Assembly: GCA_902767775.1 (NCBI GenBank)
Contig: CACXIP010000022.1
Span: 116,362 to 180,361 of the forward strand
Direction: 5' to 3'
Source of the DNA: an uncultured Prevotellaceae bacterium
Lineage (GTDB): Bacteria > Bacteroidota > Bacteroidia > Bacteroidales > Bacteroidaceae
DNA length: 64,000 nt
A program made the position numbers and the translations under genes. Position 1 is the first letter of the stretch. Every line of letters begins with the position of its first letter. Shown piece after piece: positions 25,302-34,670 of this stretch. A model generated the notes under the pieces. That model saw only the letters and a list, made by a program, of their open reading frames with translations. It was not told the DNA's origin and made no database searches.

Positions 25302-28300
25302 TTAATTTACTGCCAATGGGATGATGGACATGGCGTCGGTGATATTGACTTGGCCGTCGTCATTGATATCGGCATTCTTCAAGTTGATGTCAAGCACCTC
25401 CATACCTCCTGAATAGCGGACTACCAGCATGACATCCGTCACGTTCACTATGCCGTCATTATTGGCATCACCGGGGATGCCCTCTACCACTACCTTCTTG
25501 CGATAGATTTTCACATCTTTCATATTATTATTTTCCAAATAGCATGAGAAAATAGGAGGATTATTGGAAGAATTGTATCTCAGCGTGTTGCGAGTGGTAT
25601 TCTTATCCTGGAATACGATGGTGGCGGTGCCGTCATCGCTGATGGTGATGGCAGCATCAGCCTTGCCATCTGCATCAGGTTCATCCTTTGTTCTGAGGTA
25701 GTTGCCACCTCCAGCTGAATAGAGATAACCCTTGCCATCATAAAGCCGCCAGGTATTATCAGCAGTGGCAGACTCGAGGGTAATAATAGACAAATCATCA
25801 TTTCCATTGAGTGTTCCATCCTCGTTGGCCTCCACTTCAACTGCAGCACGGTTGTTGTCTCTTTGCTCACCCAAACCCATGTAAGTGAAGGATGTCTCAG
25901 TGTCGCTTCCTTCGTTTACATTGACAATGATAATTTGGTCACCTGCGGCTAAGTTATTGGTGGTGACAAGTTCGAAGACATCGCCAGTGGGTTGTGCGGG
26001 CACGGTGACAATGATGGTGTAGGATGCGGTGGCGGCGCTGTAATTATCGTTGCCATTGAAGGTAGCGGTGATGACAGCAGTGCCTTCCCCGCCTGTGAGT
26101 GTGACCTCACCGGTCTCTTCATCTACCGTAGCCACTTCCTCTTTGCTGCTGCTGTAGTAAATTGGCTCAACCCCCTTCTCATTGATGAGTGTGGGCTCCT
26201 CGAAGTCTTCACCCTCCACATAGTTCACGTTAATCTGGTCATTCTCAAGGTCGAATGCGATTGTTGCTTCTTCTGGGAAGGTGGTCTTCTCGTTGGTAAC
26301 GATGATGTCGTCGATGAAACCGCGCTTGCCTGTGAATGTTATGGTAATCTCGCCTTGTGCATCACTGATAGCAGCGATGTAGTTGACCCACTCACCGTTT
26401 GTAAGGGTAATTTCGGGACCACCACTCTCGAAAGCAATACCAGCGCCTTCAGCAGAAACGGTCAGTTTGTTGGATGCAGTATCATCCCATCCTGCTGCTG
26501 AGAAGGTGAGGGTGCCGTCGCCGGTCAGTTCGATGGTGCGAGTCGTGATTGTGCCGTCTGCAGAACTGGCGCCCAGTCTTGCACTTTTGTTGGCACCATA
26601 TATTTTGGCATCACTGGCAAAGGACCATACCTCATCGGTGAGTGCGATGTCGAATTTTGCTGCTGCAAAGTTGCTCTCATTTTGGTTTGCTTTGAATCTG
26701 CCATCTCTTCCGCCGGTTCCCTCGAATGCGTCAAAAGTCTCGTGGAAGAGCTCGCCTTCGGCATATTCCACCTTGTTTTTCACGATAAGTGTGAAGGTGG
26801 CGCTGCTGGCATAGTACTCATCATCCTCTTCGTAGGAGGCAGTGATGACTGTGGAGCCAGTGCCCACCAAAGTGATGGACCCTTCGCTGTCAATGGTGGC
26901 AACGTCAGTGTTGCTGCTGCTGTAGGTTACTTCTACACCATATTCATTGGAGAGAGCGGGCATCTCAGCTCCTTCACTGAGGTAAGCTATCACTCTGTCT
27001 TCCGCAAAGGCAAGACCTGGTTCTTTCAATGGTTCAACGGTGCCCTCTGCTACAGGCTGCACGAAGATTTGGAGTTCTTTGGTGGAGTTGAACAATGTTG
27101 GGAATCCTACGATGGTGTAGGTGTCTCTCAGGTCGCCAACCTGAATGGTTCTGGCATCGCCTTGTCCGTAGAGTTGCACGTTCTCACCACCCAGTGTGAT
27201 GTAGTATTTGCCGTTTGTTTGGGTGATTTTGGCTCCCGTCACTTTGTAATATTGGTTGAGTGTTGAGTTAAATACGGCCTCCCAACTATTTGCGGCTATC
27301 TCAAAGGGCTCAGGTTCCTCAATTATTTCACTATCACAATTGGAAAGTTTGATTTCAGTTATTTGTGGATTGGAGTTGCGCAGTTGGAATGTCACCTCTG
27401 CTAAGCCATTGATGGTTTGGCCTGCGGTAAGGCCATGGCCGCTCTTGTAGAGTACGATGGCACCGTAATTATCTTCTATGTATGCATAGTTGCCATTGGT
27501 GTAGGTGACTTTGGCGTCCTCAAGTACTATAAAATAATTGCCTGCCTCGCGCTCAAAATAGTTACCTTCCTCATCTATTGTCAATTCTCCAAGATTTGCT
27601 AAAGGGTCTTGATCGCTGATGGTGTAGATGCCTGTGGCTATATTGCTCATGTTGCCTTCACTATCAATGGCGATGGCTTTAATGGTCGTCGTCTCGCGAA
27701 CTGTGATGACATTGCCTGTAAATTGGGCGCTTTCTTTATTGGGAGTGCTGCCATCAGTGGTATAATAGATAGTGGCAGACTCATCCTCGCATTCGATGCT
27801 GACACCAAAATTGTTACCAATATCCTTTTTGAAGAATGTGCCGGGCTCGGGGTCAAAAGTGGGTGTGGGGACGGCTGGGGTTTCACTATTACCAAAGAAT
27901 TCTGCTTTTGAAAATTCTACAAATTTATTTGAAGTGCCGCTTACTGTAACGTTGAAAGTAAATTTGTAGAAAGCGCCCATATCCCACGATGCACCATCAG
28001 ATGGTTCAAACGTTATAGTTGAGTTGGCTGCAAAAGTGACAGAGACTTCATCGAGGACATTTGAGAAGCCAGCATCACTTGCCACTGTCAGTTTCAAAGA
28101 ATTCACAGTGATATCTGATGCTCCACCGACAGTCAAATCAACATGGGTGATATCTGCACCCATCTCAGTTTTTGAGTAAACTTCACGGTCTACATTAGAA
28201 AGGCTTTTGCCACCGAGACGCCAGGGCTGCATTTGTGAATTGCCTGTCAAATTCCAGATGATGCCATTGATTGTAATGTCGCAATTGCCAGCGTAGCTGT

Positions 28301-28409
28301 TGTTGGATCCTTTTGCAGGAGCTAACGTGTAAAATGCATCATCTGCCCATGCTGATGAGAACACTGCGCATAGCAGTGTCATCATGATTAATCGTAGTTT
28401 TTGTTTCAT
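25302..28409 (-). CDS. Secreted modular protein with Ig-like domains and C-terminal dockerin repeat
   Basis: 1035 aa from ATG 28409 (signal peptide MKQKLRLIMMTLLCAVFSSAWA); the frame is open 41 codons further but contains the promoter. Order: beta-rich N-terminal module; chitobiase/HEX C-terminal-like module (YYTTDGSTPNKES); an OB-like module (NYFIVLEDAKVTYTNGNYAYIEDNYGAIVLYKSG); bacterial Ig-like group 2 (YSSSNTDVATIDSEGSITLVGTG); a jelly-roll-like module; a second Ig-like 2; a C-terminal unassigned module; then two dockerin-like calcium loops (GDANNDGIVNVTDVM and ADINDDGQVNITDAM). Enzyme catalytic residues were not recognised. Probably surface-exposed and adhesive or carbohydrate-binding. 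Paralogue of the next gene. Confidence 0.85.
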   Translation of the reverse strand: MKQKLRLIMMTLLCAVFSSAWADDAFYTLAPAKGSNNSYAGNCDITINGIIWNLTGNSQMQPWRLGGKSLSNVDREVYSKTEMGADITHVDLTVGGASDITVNSLKLTVASDAGFSNVLDEVSVTFAANSTITFEPSDGASWDMGAFYKFTFNVTVSGTSNKFVEFSKAEFFGNSETPAVPTPTFDPEPGTFFKKDIGNNFGVSIECEDESATIYYTTDGSTPNKESAQFTGNVITVRETTTIKAIAIDSEGNMSNIATGIYTISDQDPLANLGELTIDEEGNYFEREAGNYFIVLEDAKVTYTNGNYAYIEDNYGAIVLYKSGHGLTAGQTINGLAEVTFQLRNSNPQITEIKLSNCDSEIIEEPEPFEIAANSWEAVFNSTLNQYYKVTGAKITQTNGKYYITLGGENVQLYGQGDARTIQVGDLRDTYTIVGFPTLFNSTKELQIFVQPVAEGTVEPLKEPGLAFAEDRVIAYLSEGAEMPALSNEYGVEVTYSSSNTDVATIDSEGSITLVGTGSTVITASYEEDDEYYASSATFTLIVKNKVEYAEGELFHETFDAFEGTGGRDGRFKANQNESNFAAAKFDIALTDEVWSFASDAKIYGANKSARLGASSADGTITTRTIELTGDGTLTFSAAGWDDTASNKLTVSAEGAGIAFESGGPEITLTNGEWVNYIAAISDAQGEITITFTGKRGFIDDIIVTNEKTTFPEEATIAFDLENDQINVNYVEGEDFEEPTLINEKGVEPIYYSSSKEEVATVDEETGEVTLTGGEGTAVITATFNGNDNYSAATASYTIIVTVPAQPTGDVFELVTTNNLAAGDQIIIVNVNEGSDTETSFTYMGLGEQRDNNRAAVEVEANEDGTLNGNDDLSIITLESATADNTWRLYDGKGYLYSAGGGNYLRTKDEPDADGKADAAITISDDGTATIVFQDKNTTRNTLRYNSSNNPPIFSCYLENNNMKDVKIYRKKVVVEGIPGDANNDGIVNVTDVMLVVRYSGGMEVLDINLKNADINDDGQVNITDAMSIIPLAVN

Positions 28410-28489
28410 AGGTTTTATGTTATTGGTTGTTTTTGATGTCGATAGGTGTGGATAGGGCATTATTGGAGCGGAATATCCACAATACAGGG

Positions 28490-28497
28490 CAAATTTA
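28490..28497 (-). promoter_or_regulatory. Promoter -7 element of the first dockerin-protein gene
   Basis: TAAATTTG on the minus strand, 80 bases before ATG 28409. The surrounding bases (TTTTGTAAATTTGCCCTG) recur before the paralogue at 32354-32361. Confidence 0.55.
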
Positions 28498-28557
28498 CAA
28501 AAATATCGCAAATTGCGAATAGAAAAACCCATTTTTTTCTTATTCTTTCTTATTTTA

Positions 28558-28593
28558 GTCCGACTTGTCCGACCAGTCTGACTTGTCCGACAA
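28558..28593. repeat. GTCnGAC 9-bp array, locus 3
   Basis: Four 9-base units (GTCCGACTT, GTCCGACCA, GTCTGACTT, GTCCGACAA) immediately beside the terminator of the second dockerin gene. Confidence 0.8.
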
Positions 28594-28624
28594 CAAAAGA
28601 GGGGCGCGAAACTCGCGCCCCTCT
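28591..28624 (-). terminator. Terminator of the second dockerin-protein gene
   Basis: A perfect 12-bp stem (28598-28609 with 28613-28624) and three-base loop is followed on the minus strand by TTTGTTG. Confidence 0.75.
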
Positions 28625-28642
28625 TGTTATGGCATGGAATGT

Positions 28643-31600
28643 TTATTGCTTGCCGAGGAGATAATAAACAATGAGCATGGCATCTGTGATGTCGACTACG
28701 TTGTCGCCATTCCAGTTGGCATTGTTGTAGATGAAATCCTTAGGATTCTTGCCGAGGACGTAATCAACGATGACCATGACGTCTGTCACGTCGATAATGC
28801 CGTCGCCATTGGAATCACCTATATATACGTTGCCGTCTGTCTTGGTGAACGAGATAGGCATGATTTGCCATGTTGTGTTGAAGACGCAGCCAATGCCCTT
28901 GATGGTGAATTGGTCGCCATCAGTCAGGTCGTCGGTGGAAATCCTGAATTTGTCGTAAACGGTCACCTTGTCCTCACCAGAGACGAGGTAAATGGTTTTC
29001 TTATCTCCTTCTTCGACGATGCTGATGGTTCCAGTCACTTCTACGAGGTCATTGAGATAGGTCTCTGCGCAGAGGTCTGCCACACTGACAGTCTTCGGCT
29101 GAGCCTCGCTGCCGGCAGTGGCGGTGAAGTCCTCGGCCTTGGTGTTGTCGGTCTTTACAATCTCGGGCAGGTTGCGGTAAGGACTGTACTTGCCTGTGAT
29201 GGTACCATTGAGCATGTTGTTGGTCACAAATTCAATGCCAAGGTCATAGAATTCGATGGCGCCGCTGGCGTCACGCACATAGATGTCCTTTCCATTCTCT
29301 GCAGCATATACCACCTGTGCGTTGTTGAGCTTCAGAATGGCCTCTGTTCCCGAATTGAGGGCCTTAAACTCAGCGATGTTGTTGCAAGTCTTCAGGCTGG
29401 TGTCGTCGCTCACCGGTTTGGTGATGTAAATCTCGTAGGTGTCCTTGAATGGCACGAGGATACCCTCTACATCATAGGTGCCGGTTTCTACCCAGTTACC
29501 CATTCCGACCTTGAACTTGTCGTACAGCATAATCTCATCTTCGCCGATGTATGCATAGATGTTGCTGGTGTTTTCCTCGTTCTTTATCTTCACCCCGGTA
29601 ATCTTGATATAGTCGCAGTAGTATGTCTCACTCTTGGCGGCGGCGATGGTCACTGTCTTTGGTGTGGCAGTTCCACTGGTAGCCTTGAAACCATCTGCGT
29701 TGGTGGCTTCAGTCTTAGCCAGTTCGGGAATTTTGTTGTAGACGGCATACTTGCCTGTGATGGTGCCGTTGAGCACCTGTCCTTGAGTGAACGTCAGACC
29801 CGTCTGGTAGAAGTCGATGGCACCGCTCTCGTCACGTACATAGACATCGTTTGTGCCGACCCACACCACCTGTGCGTTTTTGAGCGTAAGGGTGGCTTCT
29901 GTGTTGACTTCAAGGTTCTTGAAGGCGGCAATGTTGGCTGCTGTGGCTGTTTCTGTCTTGGTGAAGGTCTTCTCTGCCACAGCACTGAGTTCCTCATTGT
30001 AGTCTTCCTCCACGGCTTTCACTGTGGTGGTCTCGGTGATGGTGAACGGTTTGCTATAGGTCTTCGTCGTTCCGGCACCTGGTTGAGGATTGGAGCCGTC
30101 GGTGGTGTAGTAGACCATATAGTCCTCGTTCGACGGGGTGATGGTCACAACGGTAGAACCAGTGAATGGGGTTGTACCGCTGATGGTGGGTTTTGCTCCG
30201 GCCGGTGGGGTGGGTGTGGTGTTGCGATAGATGCGTACGGCAGTTCCGGTAGTCTTGTCGGGAGCATAGCAGTTGAAGATGGGGTTGCCGTTGTTGGGGT
30301 TGAAGCGCAGCAACGTGCGGGCTCCTTCTACCCACTGGTTGAATTGCACGGTGGCGATGCCTTCGGCAATGGTGAGGGTGCTGACAAGGGCCTTCTCATC
30401 GGCCGCATCCTGTGTCCTCAACTGGTTGGCGGAGGAACTGGGAGCATAAAGATAACCGTTGCCTGTATTGAAATACCAACCGCCTTGACTTTGCTCGAGA
30501 GTGATTACCTGCACGAGGCTTGATGGTTTGATGGTGCCGTCGCTCTCTGTGGCTACATCAGTGGCTGCGCGGTTGTTGGTGTTTTGTGTGGTGCTCAGTG
30601 CGTTGAGATTGTCTTCACTGACGATGATGATTTGGTCGTTGGCTTTCAGCGAGGAAGCGTCGGTAACCAGTTCATATACATCGGTTCCGGGAGTGGCCTT
30701 CACATTTACCACAAGCAAGTAGCTTGCATCGCCAGCCAAATATTTGTCGTTGCCTTCAAATGTGGCCTTGATGGTGGTTTGGCCAGCTTTTCCTGTTGGC
30801 GTAACCGTGCCTTTCTCGTCTACAGTGGCAATGTCTTCGTGTGATGAGGTGTATGTGACCGTCAGGTTGTTGGGGTTGCTAAGTGTGGGCAGAGTGTAGG
30901 CCTCACCATAGGTGATGGTGATGGTACCATTCTCGCCATAACTCAGACCGGCAGCGGGTTTGACGGCTCCCTCTGCCTCTGGCTGCACGAAGATTTGGAG
31001 CTCGGGAGTCGTATTGTACATCGTTGGGAAGCCGACGATAGTGTAGGTCGCGCTCAGGTCAGGAACAGAAATGGTTCTCGCATCTCCCTGTCCGTAGAGT
31101 TGAACATTCTCACTGCCAAGTTGTACGTAAAACTTGTTGTCTGTTTTTGTGATGGTGGCACCTGTTACTTTCAGGTATTGGCTAAGCACTGTAGCGATGG
31201 GGGTGCTCCAGGCTGATGCCGTTACGGCCTTGGGCTCGGGAGCAGTGCCGTCACTTGCAGTATATCCAGTAAGGTTGGTAATCTGAGGATTGCTGTTTCT
31301 AATCTGCAGTGTGGCTTCTGCTGTGCCGTTAAGCTTTTGTCCAGCGGTGAGCCCGTGTCCGCTCTTGTAATAGAGGATAGCACCGCTGGCATCCTGCATA
31401 TAGGCGTAGTTGCCGTTGACGTAAGTTACCACGGCGTTGTTGAGAGTCACGCTATAGTTGCCGTTTTCTGTCTGTGAGGAAAGGGCGGCGATATTGGCCA
31501 GAGTGGTCAGCTCCTCGATAGTGTAGATAGCGGAGGCGACACTGCTCTTCTCGCTTCCCTTGACGGAAATGGCCTTGATGGTGGTGGTGGCTGAAATAGT

Positions 31601-32269
31601 AATGGGAGCCGAGTATTTTGTGCTGCTTGTGGTAGGTTCAGCACCATTGGTGGTGTAGTAAATGGAAGCACCCTCTGTGGCACATGAGATAGTCACGCTT
31701 TGCGGCTCATGATAGGTGCCTCCCTTGGGTGAGAAGGTAGGAGCGGATATAGCCGGAGCTGATGCAGATTCCCATGTGATTTCGATTTGATCCAGATACA
31801 TGGCCGCTGATTTGGAGCGTATTCCGATGAATGTGTAGTCGCCCTCAACGGTCAGCGAAGTTGACTCGCCATTGACGATGCTGCCTAAAAGCGTGCCTTG
31901 CGTGTCTTCGCTATAGAGTTCTGTAGGATTGGTGTATGCCGTATTGCTGCCATAGATGTTGAGGGTTCTGCCTTCTGCTGTGTTGGAGTTCCAAGTCACG
32001 GTGATGGACTTCACTTTTCCGCCAGAAGTGGTGGTGATGATGCCAGAGTTGTTGTTGTTGGAGCGCAACTGGATAGATTCATTACCTCCGGCACTTTGTC
32101 CGGCGTAGACAGCATTGGATGTAACTCTTACATCGCTCCATGAGGAATAGGATGTACCTGTGACTCCTGTCGTTTCCCTCGTGAGCACGTCTGTAACTTC
32201 TACAGCCCAAGCCGAATTGAACACTGCGCATAGCAGTGTCATCATAAGTAGTCGTAGATTTTTTTTCAT
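28643..32269 (-). CDS. Secreted modular protein with repeated OB-like modules and C-terminal dockerin repeat
   Basis: 1208 aa with signal peptide MKKNLRLLMMTLLCAVFNSAWA, nearly the same as the neighbour's. Modules: N-terminal beta-sandwich; chitobiase/HEX-like (YYTTNGAEPTTSSTKYSAPIT); OB-like (ALSSQTENGNYSVTLNNAVVTYVNGNYAYMQDASGAILYYKSG); Ig-like 2 (YTSSHEDIATVDEKGTVTPTGKAG); the module beginning DVYELVTDASSLKANDQIIIV shared with the neighbour; a second chitobiase-like module (YYTTDGSNPQPGAG); two further OB-like repeats (AQVVWVGTNDVYVRDESGAIDFY and AQVVYAAENGKDIYVRDASGAIEFY); and two dockerin loops (GDSNGDGIIDVTDVM, WNGDNVVDITDAM). No catalytic domain recognised. Surface attachment or polysaccharide binding is inferred from domain types. 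Confidence 0.85.
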   Translation of the reverse strand: MKKNLRLLMMTLLCAVFNSAWAVEVTDVLTRETTGVTGTSYSSWSDVRVTSNAVYAGQSAGGNESIQLRSNNNNSGIITTTSGGKVKSITVTWNSNTAEGRTLNIYGSNTAYTNPTELYSEDTQGTLLGSIVNGESTSLTVEGDYTFIGIRSKSAAMYLDQIEITWESASAPAISAPTFSPKGGTYHEPQSVTISCATEGASIYYTTNGAEPTTSSTKYSAPITISATTTIKAISVKGSEKSSVASAIYTIEELTTLANIAALSSQTENGNYSVTLNNAVVTYVNGNYAYMQDASGAILYYKSGHGLTAGQKLNGTAEATLQIRNSNPQITNLTGYTASDGTAPEPKAVTASAWSTPIATVLSQYLKVTGATITKTDNKFYVQLGSENVQLYGQGDARTISVPDLSATYTIVGFPTMYNTTPELQIFVQPEAEGAVKPAAGLSYGENGTITITYGEAYTLPTLSNPNNLTVTYTSSHEDIATVDEKGTVTPTGKAGQTTIKATFEGNDKYLAGDASYLLVVNVKATPGTDVYELVTDASSLKANDQIIIVSEDNLNALSTTQNTNNRAATDVATESDGTIKPSSLVQVITLEQSQGGWYFNTGNGYLYAPSSSANQLRTQDAADEKALVSTLTIAEGIATVQFNQWVEGARTLLRFNPNNGNPIFNCYAPDKTTGTAVRIYRNTTPTPPAGAKPTISGTTPFTGSTVVTITPSNEDYMVYYTTDGSNPQPGAGTTKTYSKPFTITETTTVKAVEEDYNEELSAVAEKTFTKTETATAANIAAFKNLEVNTEATLTLKNAQVVWVGTNDVYVRDESGAIDFYQTGLTFTQGQVLNGTITGKYAVYNKIPELAKTEATNADGFKATSGTATPKTVTIAAAKSETYYCDYIKITGVKIKNEENTSNIYAYIGEDEIMLYDKFKVGMGNWVETGTYDVEGILVPFKDTYEIYITKPVSDDTSLKTCNNIAEFKALNSGTEAILKLNNAQVVYAAENGKDIYVRDASGAIEFYDLGIEFVTNNMLNGTITGKYSPYRNLPEIVKTDNTKAEDFTATAGSEAQPKTVSVADLCAETYLNDLVEVTGTISIVEEGDKKTIYLVSGEDKVTVYDKFRISTDDLTDGDQFTIKGIGCVFNTTWQIMPISFTKTDGNVYIGDSNGDGIIDVTDVMVIVDYVLGKNPKDFIYNNANWNGDNVVDITDAMLIVYYLLGKQ

Positions 32270-32732
32270 AGGATTTTTGTTATTATATTATTGGTTGTTC
32301 TTACGTCAAAAGGGCAATTGTGTGTTTCAATATTGTATGTCCACATTTCAGGGCAAATTTACAAAATTATTGATAATTAGAATAAGATTTTCCCATTTTT
32401 TTTGTATATCGAGCCATTTTTCATTTCTGCACCCACATTTCACAGACTAAGTCCGACCTGTCCGACCTGTCCGACAAGTCTGACAAGTCTGACAAGTCCG
32501 ACAACAAAAGAACAGTCATATGTCTACACTCCTAAACTCCTACACTCCTAAACTCCCCAAAAATAAATATATGTCTAAACTCCTAAACTCCTAAACTCCA
32601 AAAAATAGGGGCGGACCTCACGATCCGCCCCTGTATCAACAAACCTAAATCCTAATCACAAAAAACTTATATTTCAACACAAACATTTTTCTCTTATGGT
32701 CGCTCCCTTTTGGGAGGTTGGGGAAAGGTCGG
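32270..32732. other. Intergenic region with promoter, repeat arrays and a terminator
   Basis: From right to left on the minus strand: a hairpin (32608-32615 with 32624-32631) followed by TATTTTTT, the likely hsp20 terminator. 32520-32598 holds two clusters of an 8-base CTCCTAAA-type repeat. 32451-32504 is the longest regular GTCnGAC array. 32354-32361 is TAAATTTG, the -7 element of the gene at 28643-32269, with an overlapping TAATTTTG. No ORF was found. Confidence 0.7.
32451..32504. repeat. GTCnGAC 9-bp array, locus 4
   Basis: Six contiguous 9-base units (two GTCCGACCT, GTCCGACAA, two GTCTGACAA, GTCCGACAA) without interruption. Confidence 0.85.
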
Positions 32733-33158
32733 CTACTCAATATTGATTGACCTTGCCAACTTCACCTTGGCTTCCTCCACTTTGGGGAGGGTGACGGTGA
32801 GGATGCCCTCGCTCACACGGGCTCCAATCTTGTCCTTGGCCACGTCGTCGGGCAGAATCAGGGTCTGCTCATACTTCGTGTAAGAGAACTCGCGGCGGAG
32901 GTAGTGAGCCTTCTCGCTCTCTTCGTGGTCGGCCTCTTTCTGCTCCATCTTCACCACGAGGTTGCCCTCATCATTGATGTTCACATAGAAATCCTCCTTC
33001 TTCAAGCCCGGTGCTGCAACTTCCACGATATAAGCCTCGTCGGTCTCCTTGACGTTGATGGCGGGTGCTGTGGTGCAGGTCTTGGTGGTGCCCAAACCTA
33101 CGTTCATCAAGTCGTTGAAAAGTTCTGGCAACCAATAGTCTCTGTGCATACGTGTCAT
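32733..33158 (-). CDS. Small heat shock protein, Hsp20/alpha-crystallin family
   Basis: 141 aa. The alpha-crystallin domain spans about 35-138: PAINVKETDEAYIVEVAAPGLKKEDFYVNINDEGNLVVKMEQ, REFSYTKYEQTLILPDDV and ARVSEGILTVTLPKVEE, with the A-x-x-x-G-x-L motif present. It is an ATP-independent holdase that forms oligomers with unfolding proteins. The upstream region has no standard TAnnTTTG promoter near the start but has two perfect palindromes 115-150 bases away, which suggests special regulation. Confidence 0.95.
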   Translation of the reverse strand: MTRMHRDYWLPELFNDLMNVGLGTTKTCTTAPAINVKETDEAYIVEVAAPGLKKEDFYVNINDEGNLVVKMEQKEADHEESEKAHYLRREFSYTKYEQTLILPDDVAKDKIGARVSEGILTVTLPKVEEAKVKLARSINIE

Positions 33159-33272
33159 AATTTTAATCTCCTATCATTTAAATGGTTATACAATAATTTT
33201 CTGTTTTGTTGCGCTGCCATTTATCAGCCGCGCTCACTCTCATATTTGCAAGCAACGTGCCAGTTGAGAAAA

Positions 33273-33309
33273 TGTGACAATTTGTCACAATATGATGACA
33301 ATTTTGTCA
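33273..33309. promoter_or_regulatory. Tandem operator-like palindromes upstream of hsp20 and capA-like gene
   Basis: TGTGACAA-T-TTGTCACA (33273-33289) and TGACAA-TT-TTGTCA (33296-33309) are both perfect, share the half-site TGACAA, and their centres are about 21.5 bases apart, two helical turns. The first resembles a CRP/FNR-type site with one extra central base. The binding protein is unknown. Confidence 0.55.
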
Positions 33310-33455
33310 AAAGCAATATATTCCAATGCTTCTGCCACTCCACAAATGATGATAAAATCACGGATTTCCGCCGAAGGAGCTTCATTGCTCCAAAAAGAAT
33401 CCTCTCATCAATAGAAAAATATCGAGATAGTAATGGCTTTTCACTCGCTTTTCCG

Positions 33456-33463
33456 TAACTTTG
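33456..33463 (+). promoter_or_regulatory. Promoter -7 element of the CapA-like gene
   Basis: TAACTTTG, 21 bases before ATG 33485. It shows that the in-frame start at 33461 is inside the promoter and not used. Confidence 0.6.
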
Positions 33464-33484
33464 CAGCACCAAAAAAGAAAAGAC

Positions 33485-34642
33485 ATGAAAATCCATACCT
33501 ACAATTGGCTGAGGCTCCGTGCAGCGAGCCTCGTGGCCATCGCCATGACGGCATGTTGCTGTACCGGCAACGCCCAGAGTGGTTCGGCGGAAGCAACAGC
33601 AGAGCAGGAACCCGAGTTCCATCAGGTGAGGCTGATTTTCGGCGGCGACCTCATGCAGCATGAGCCACAAATCAAGGCTGCACGACAGGCCGACGGCACC
33701 TACGACTACTCCGGAGTGTTCGACTACATGGCACCCATCGTCAAAGATGCCGACATCGCCATCGCCAACTTCGAGGTGACACTCGGAGGCCCTCCCTACA
33801 AGGGCTATCCGCAGTTCTGTGCACCCGATGCCTACCTGCAGGCTGCCATCGACTGTGGCTTTGATGTGCTCACCACATGCAACAACCACAGTGTGGACAC
33901 CAGAGGACGTGGCATCGACCGCACCATCACGATGATGGACTCACTCGGCGTGCGCCATCTCGGCACCTACCGCAACCAGGCAGAGCGCGACAAACTCTAC
34001 CCGTTCATCATCGAGCACGATGATATCCGCATCTGCCTGCTCAACTACACCTACGGCACCAACGGCATTCCTGTGCCCAGCCCATATATCGTCAACCTCA
34101 TCGACACGGCGGTCATCGCCAAGGATATCGAAAAGGCAAAGGCGATGAACCCCGACGTCATCATTGCCATGCCTCACTGGGGCGACGAGTATGTGCTGTT
34201 GCCCAACAAAGGACAGCGCGACCTCGCCGACTGGATGTTCGCCCACGGCGTGGACCATATCATCGGGGGACATCCGCATGTAGTGGAGCCTATCGAGGTG
34301 AGGGAAGTCAACGGAGAGAAGCACCTGCTGGCTTATTCCCTCGGCAACTTCGTGTCCAACCAGTCGCGTCCCAACACCGATGGCGGCACGATGGTGCGCA
34401 TGACACTCGTCAAGGACCAAAACGGCACTTATCTCACTGATTGCGGCTACAACCTCTACTGGGTGTCGAGACCGGTGACATCGGGCTTGCGCAACTACCG
34501 CGTGCTGCCCGCAAGCTATCCCGACGAGAAACTCAACGCCACGGAGCGGGCCAAACGCGACAACTATCTGCGCAACACACGCGCCCTCTTCGCCAAACAC
34601 AACAAGGGGATAAAGGAAGATTCCTTACAGATTAAAGATTAA
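33485..34642 (+). CDS. CapA-family (PGA_cap) metallophosphatase-like lipoprotein
   Basis: 385 aa from ATG 33485. N-terminal signal with a Cys-rich end ([11 protein letters not shown]) suggests a lipoprotein. The CapA fold is clear: [59 protein letters not shown] and [14 protein letters not shown], with the metal-binding D, N, H residues of the calcineurin-like fold. Family members take part in poly-gamma-glutamate capsule work in Bacillus, but in Bacteroidales the substrate is not known. It is 28 bases upstream of gpmI. Confidence 0.88.
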   Translation: MKIHTYNWLRLRAASLVAIAMTACCCTGNAQSGSAEATAEQEPEFHQVRLIFGGDLMQHEPQIKAARQADGTYDYSGVFDYMAPIVKDADIAIANFEVTLGGPPYKGYPQFCAPDAYLQAAIDCGFDVLTTCNNHSVDTRGRGIDRTITMMDSLGVRHLGTYRNQAERDKLYPFIIEHDDIRICLLNYTYGTNGIPVPSPYIVNLIDTAVIAKDIEKAKAMNPDVIIAMPHWGDEYVLLPNKGQRDLADWMFAHGVDHIIGGHPHVVEPIEVREVNGEKHLLAYSLGNFVSNQSRPNTDGGTMVRMTLVKDQNGTYLTDCGYNLYWVSRPVTSGLRNYRVLPASYPDEKLNATERAKRDNYLRNTRALFAKHNKGIKEDSLQIKD

Positions 34643-34670
34643 AAATCACAAACTCAAATCATATAAAAAT

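Noticed and set aside
28565-30523. 652-codon plus-strand open frame
   Set aside because: It is fully antisense to the dockerin-protein gene, whose signal peptide and domain motifs are clear; the plus-strand product has no recognisable domain and would start in the terminator.
32451-32504. CRISPR-like array
   Set aside because: Unit is 9 bases with no spacer sequence; no cas genes in the window.
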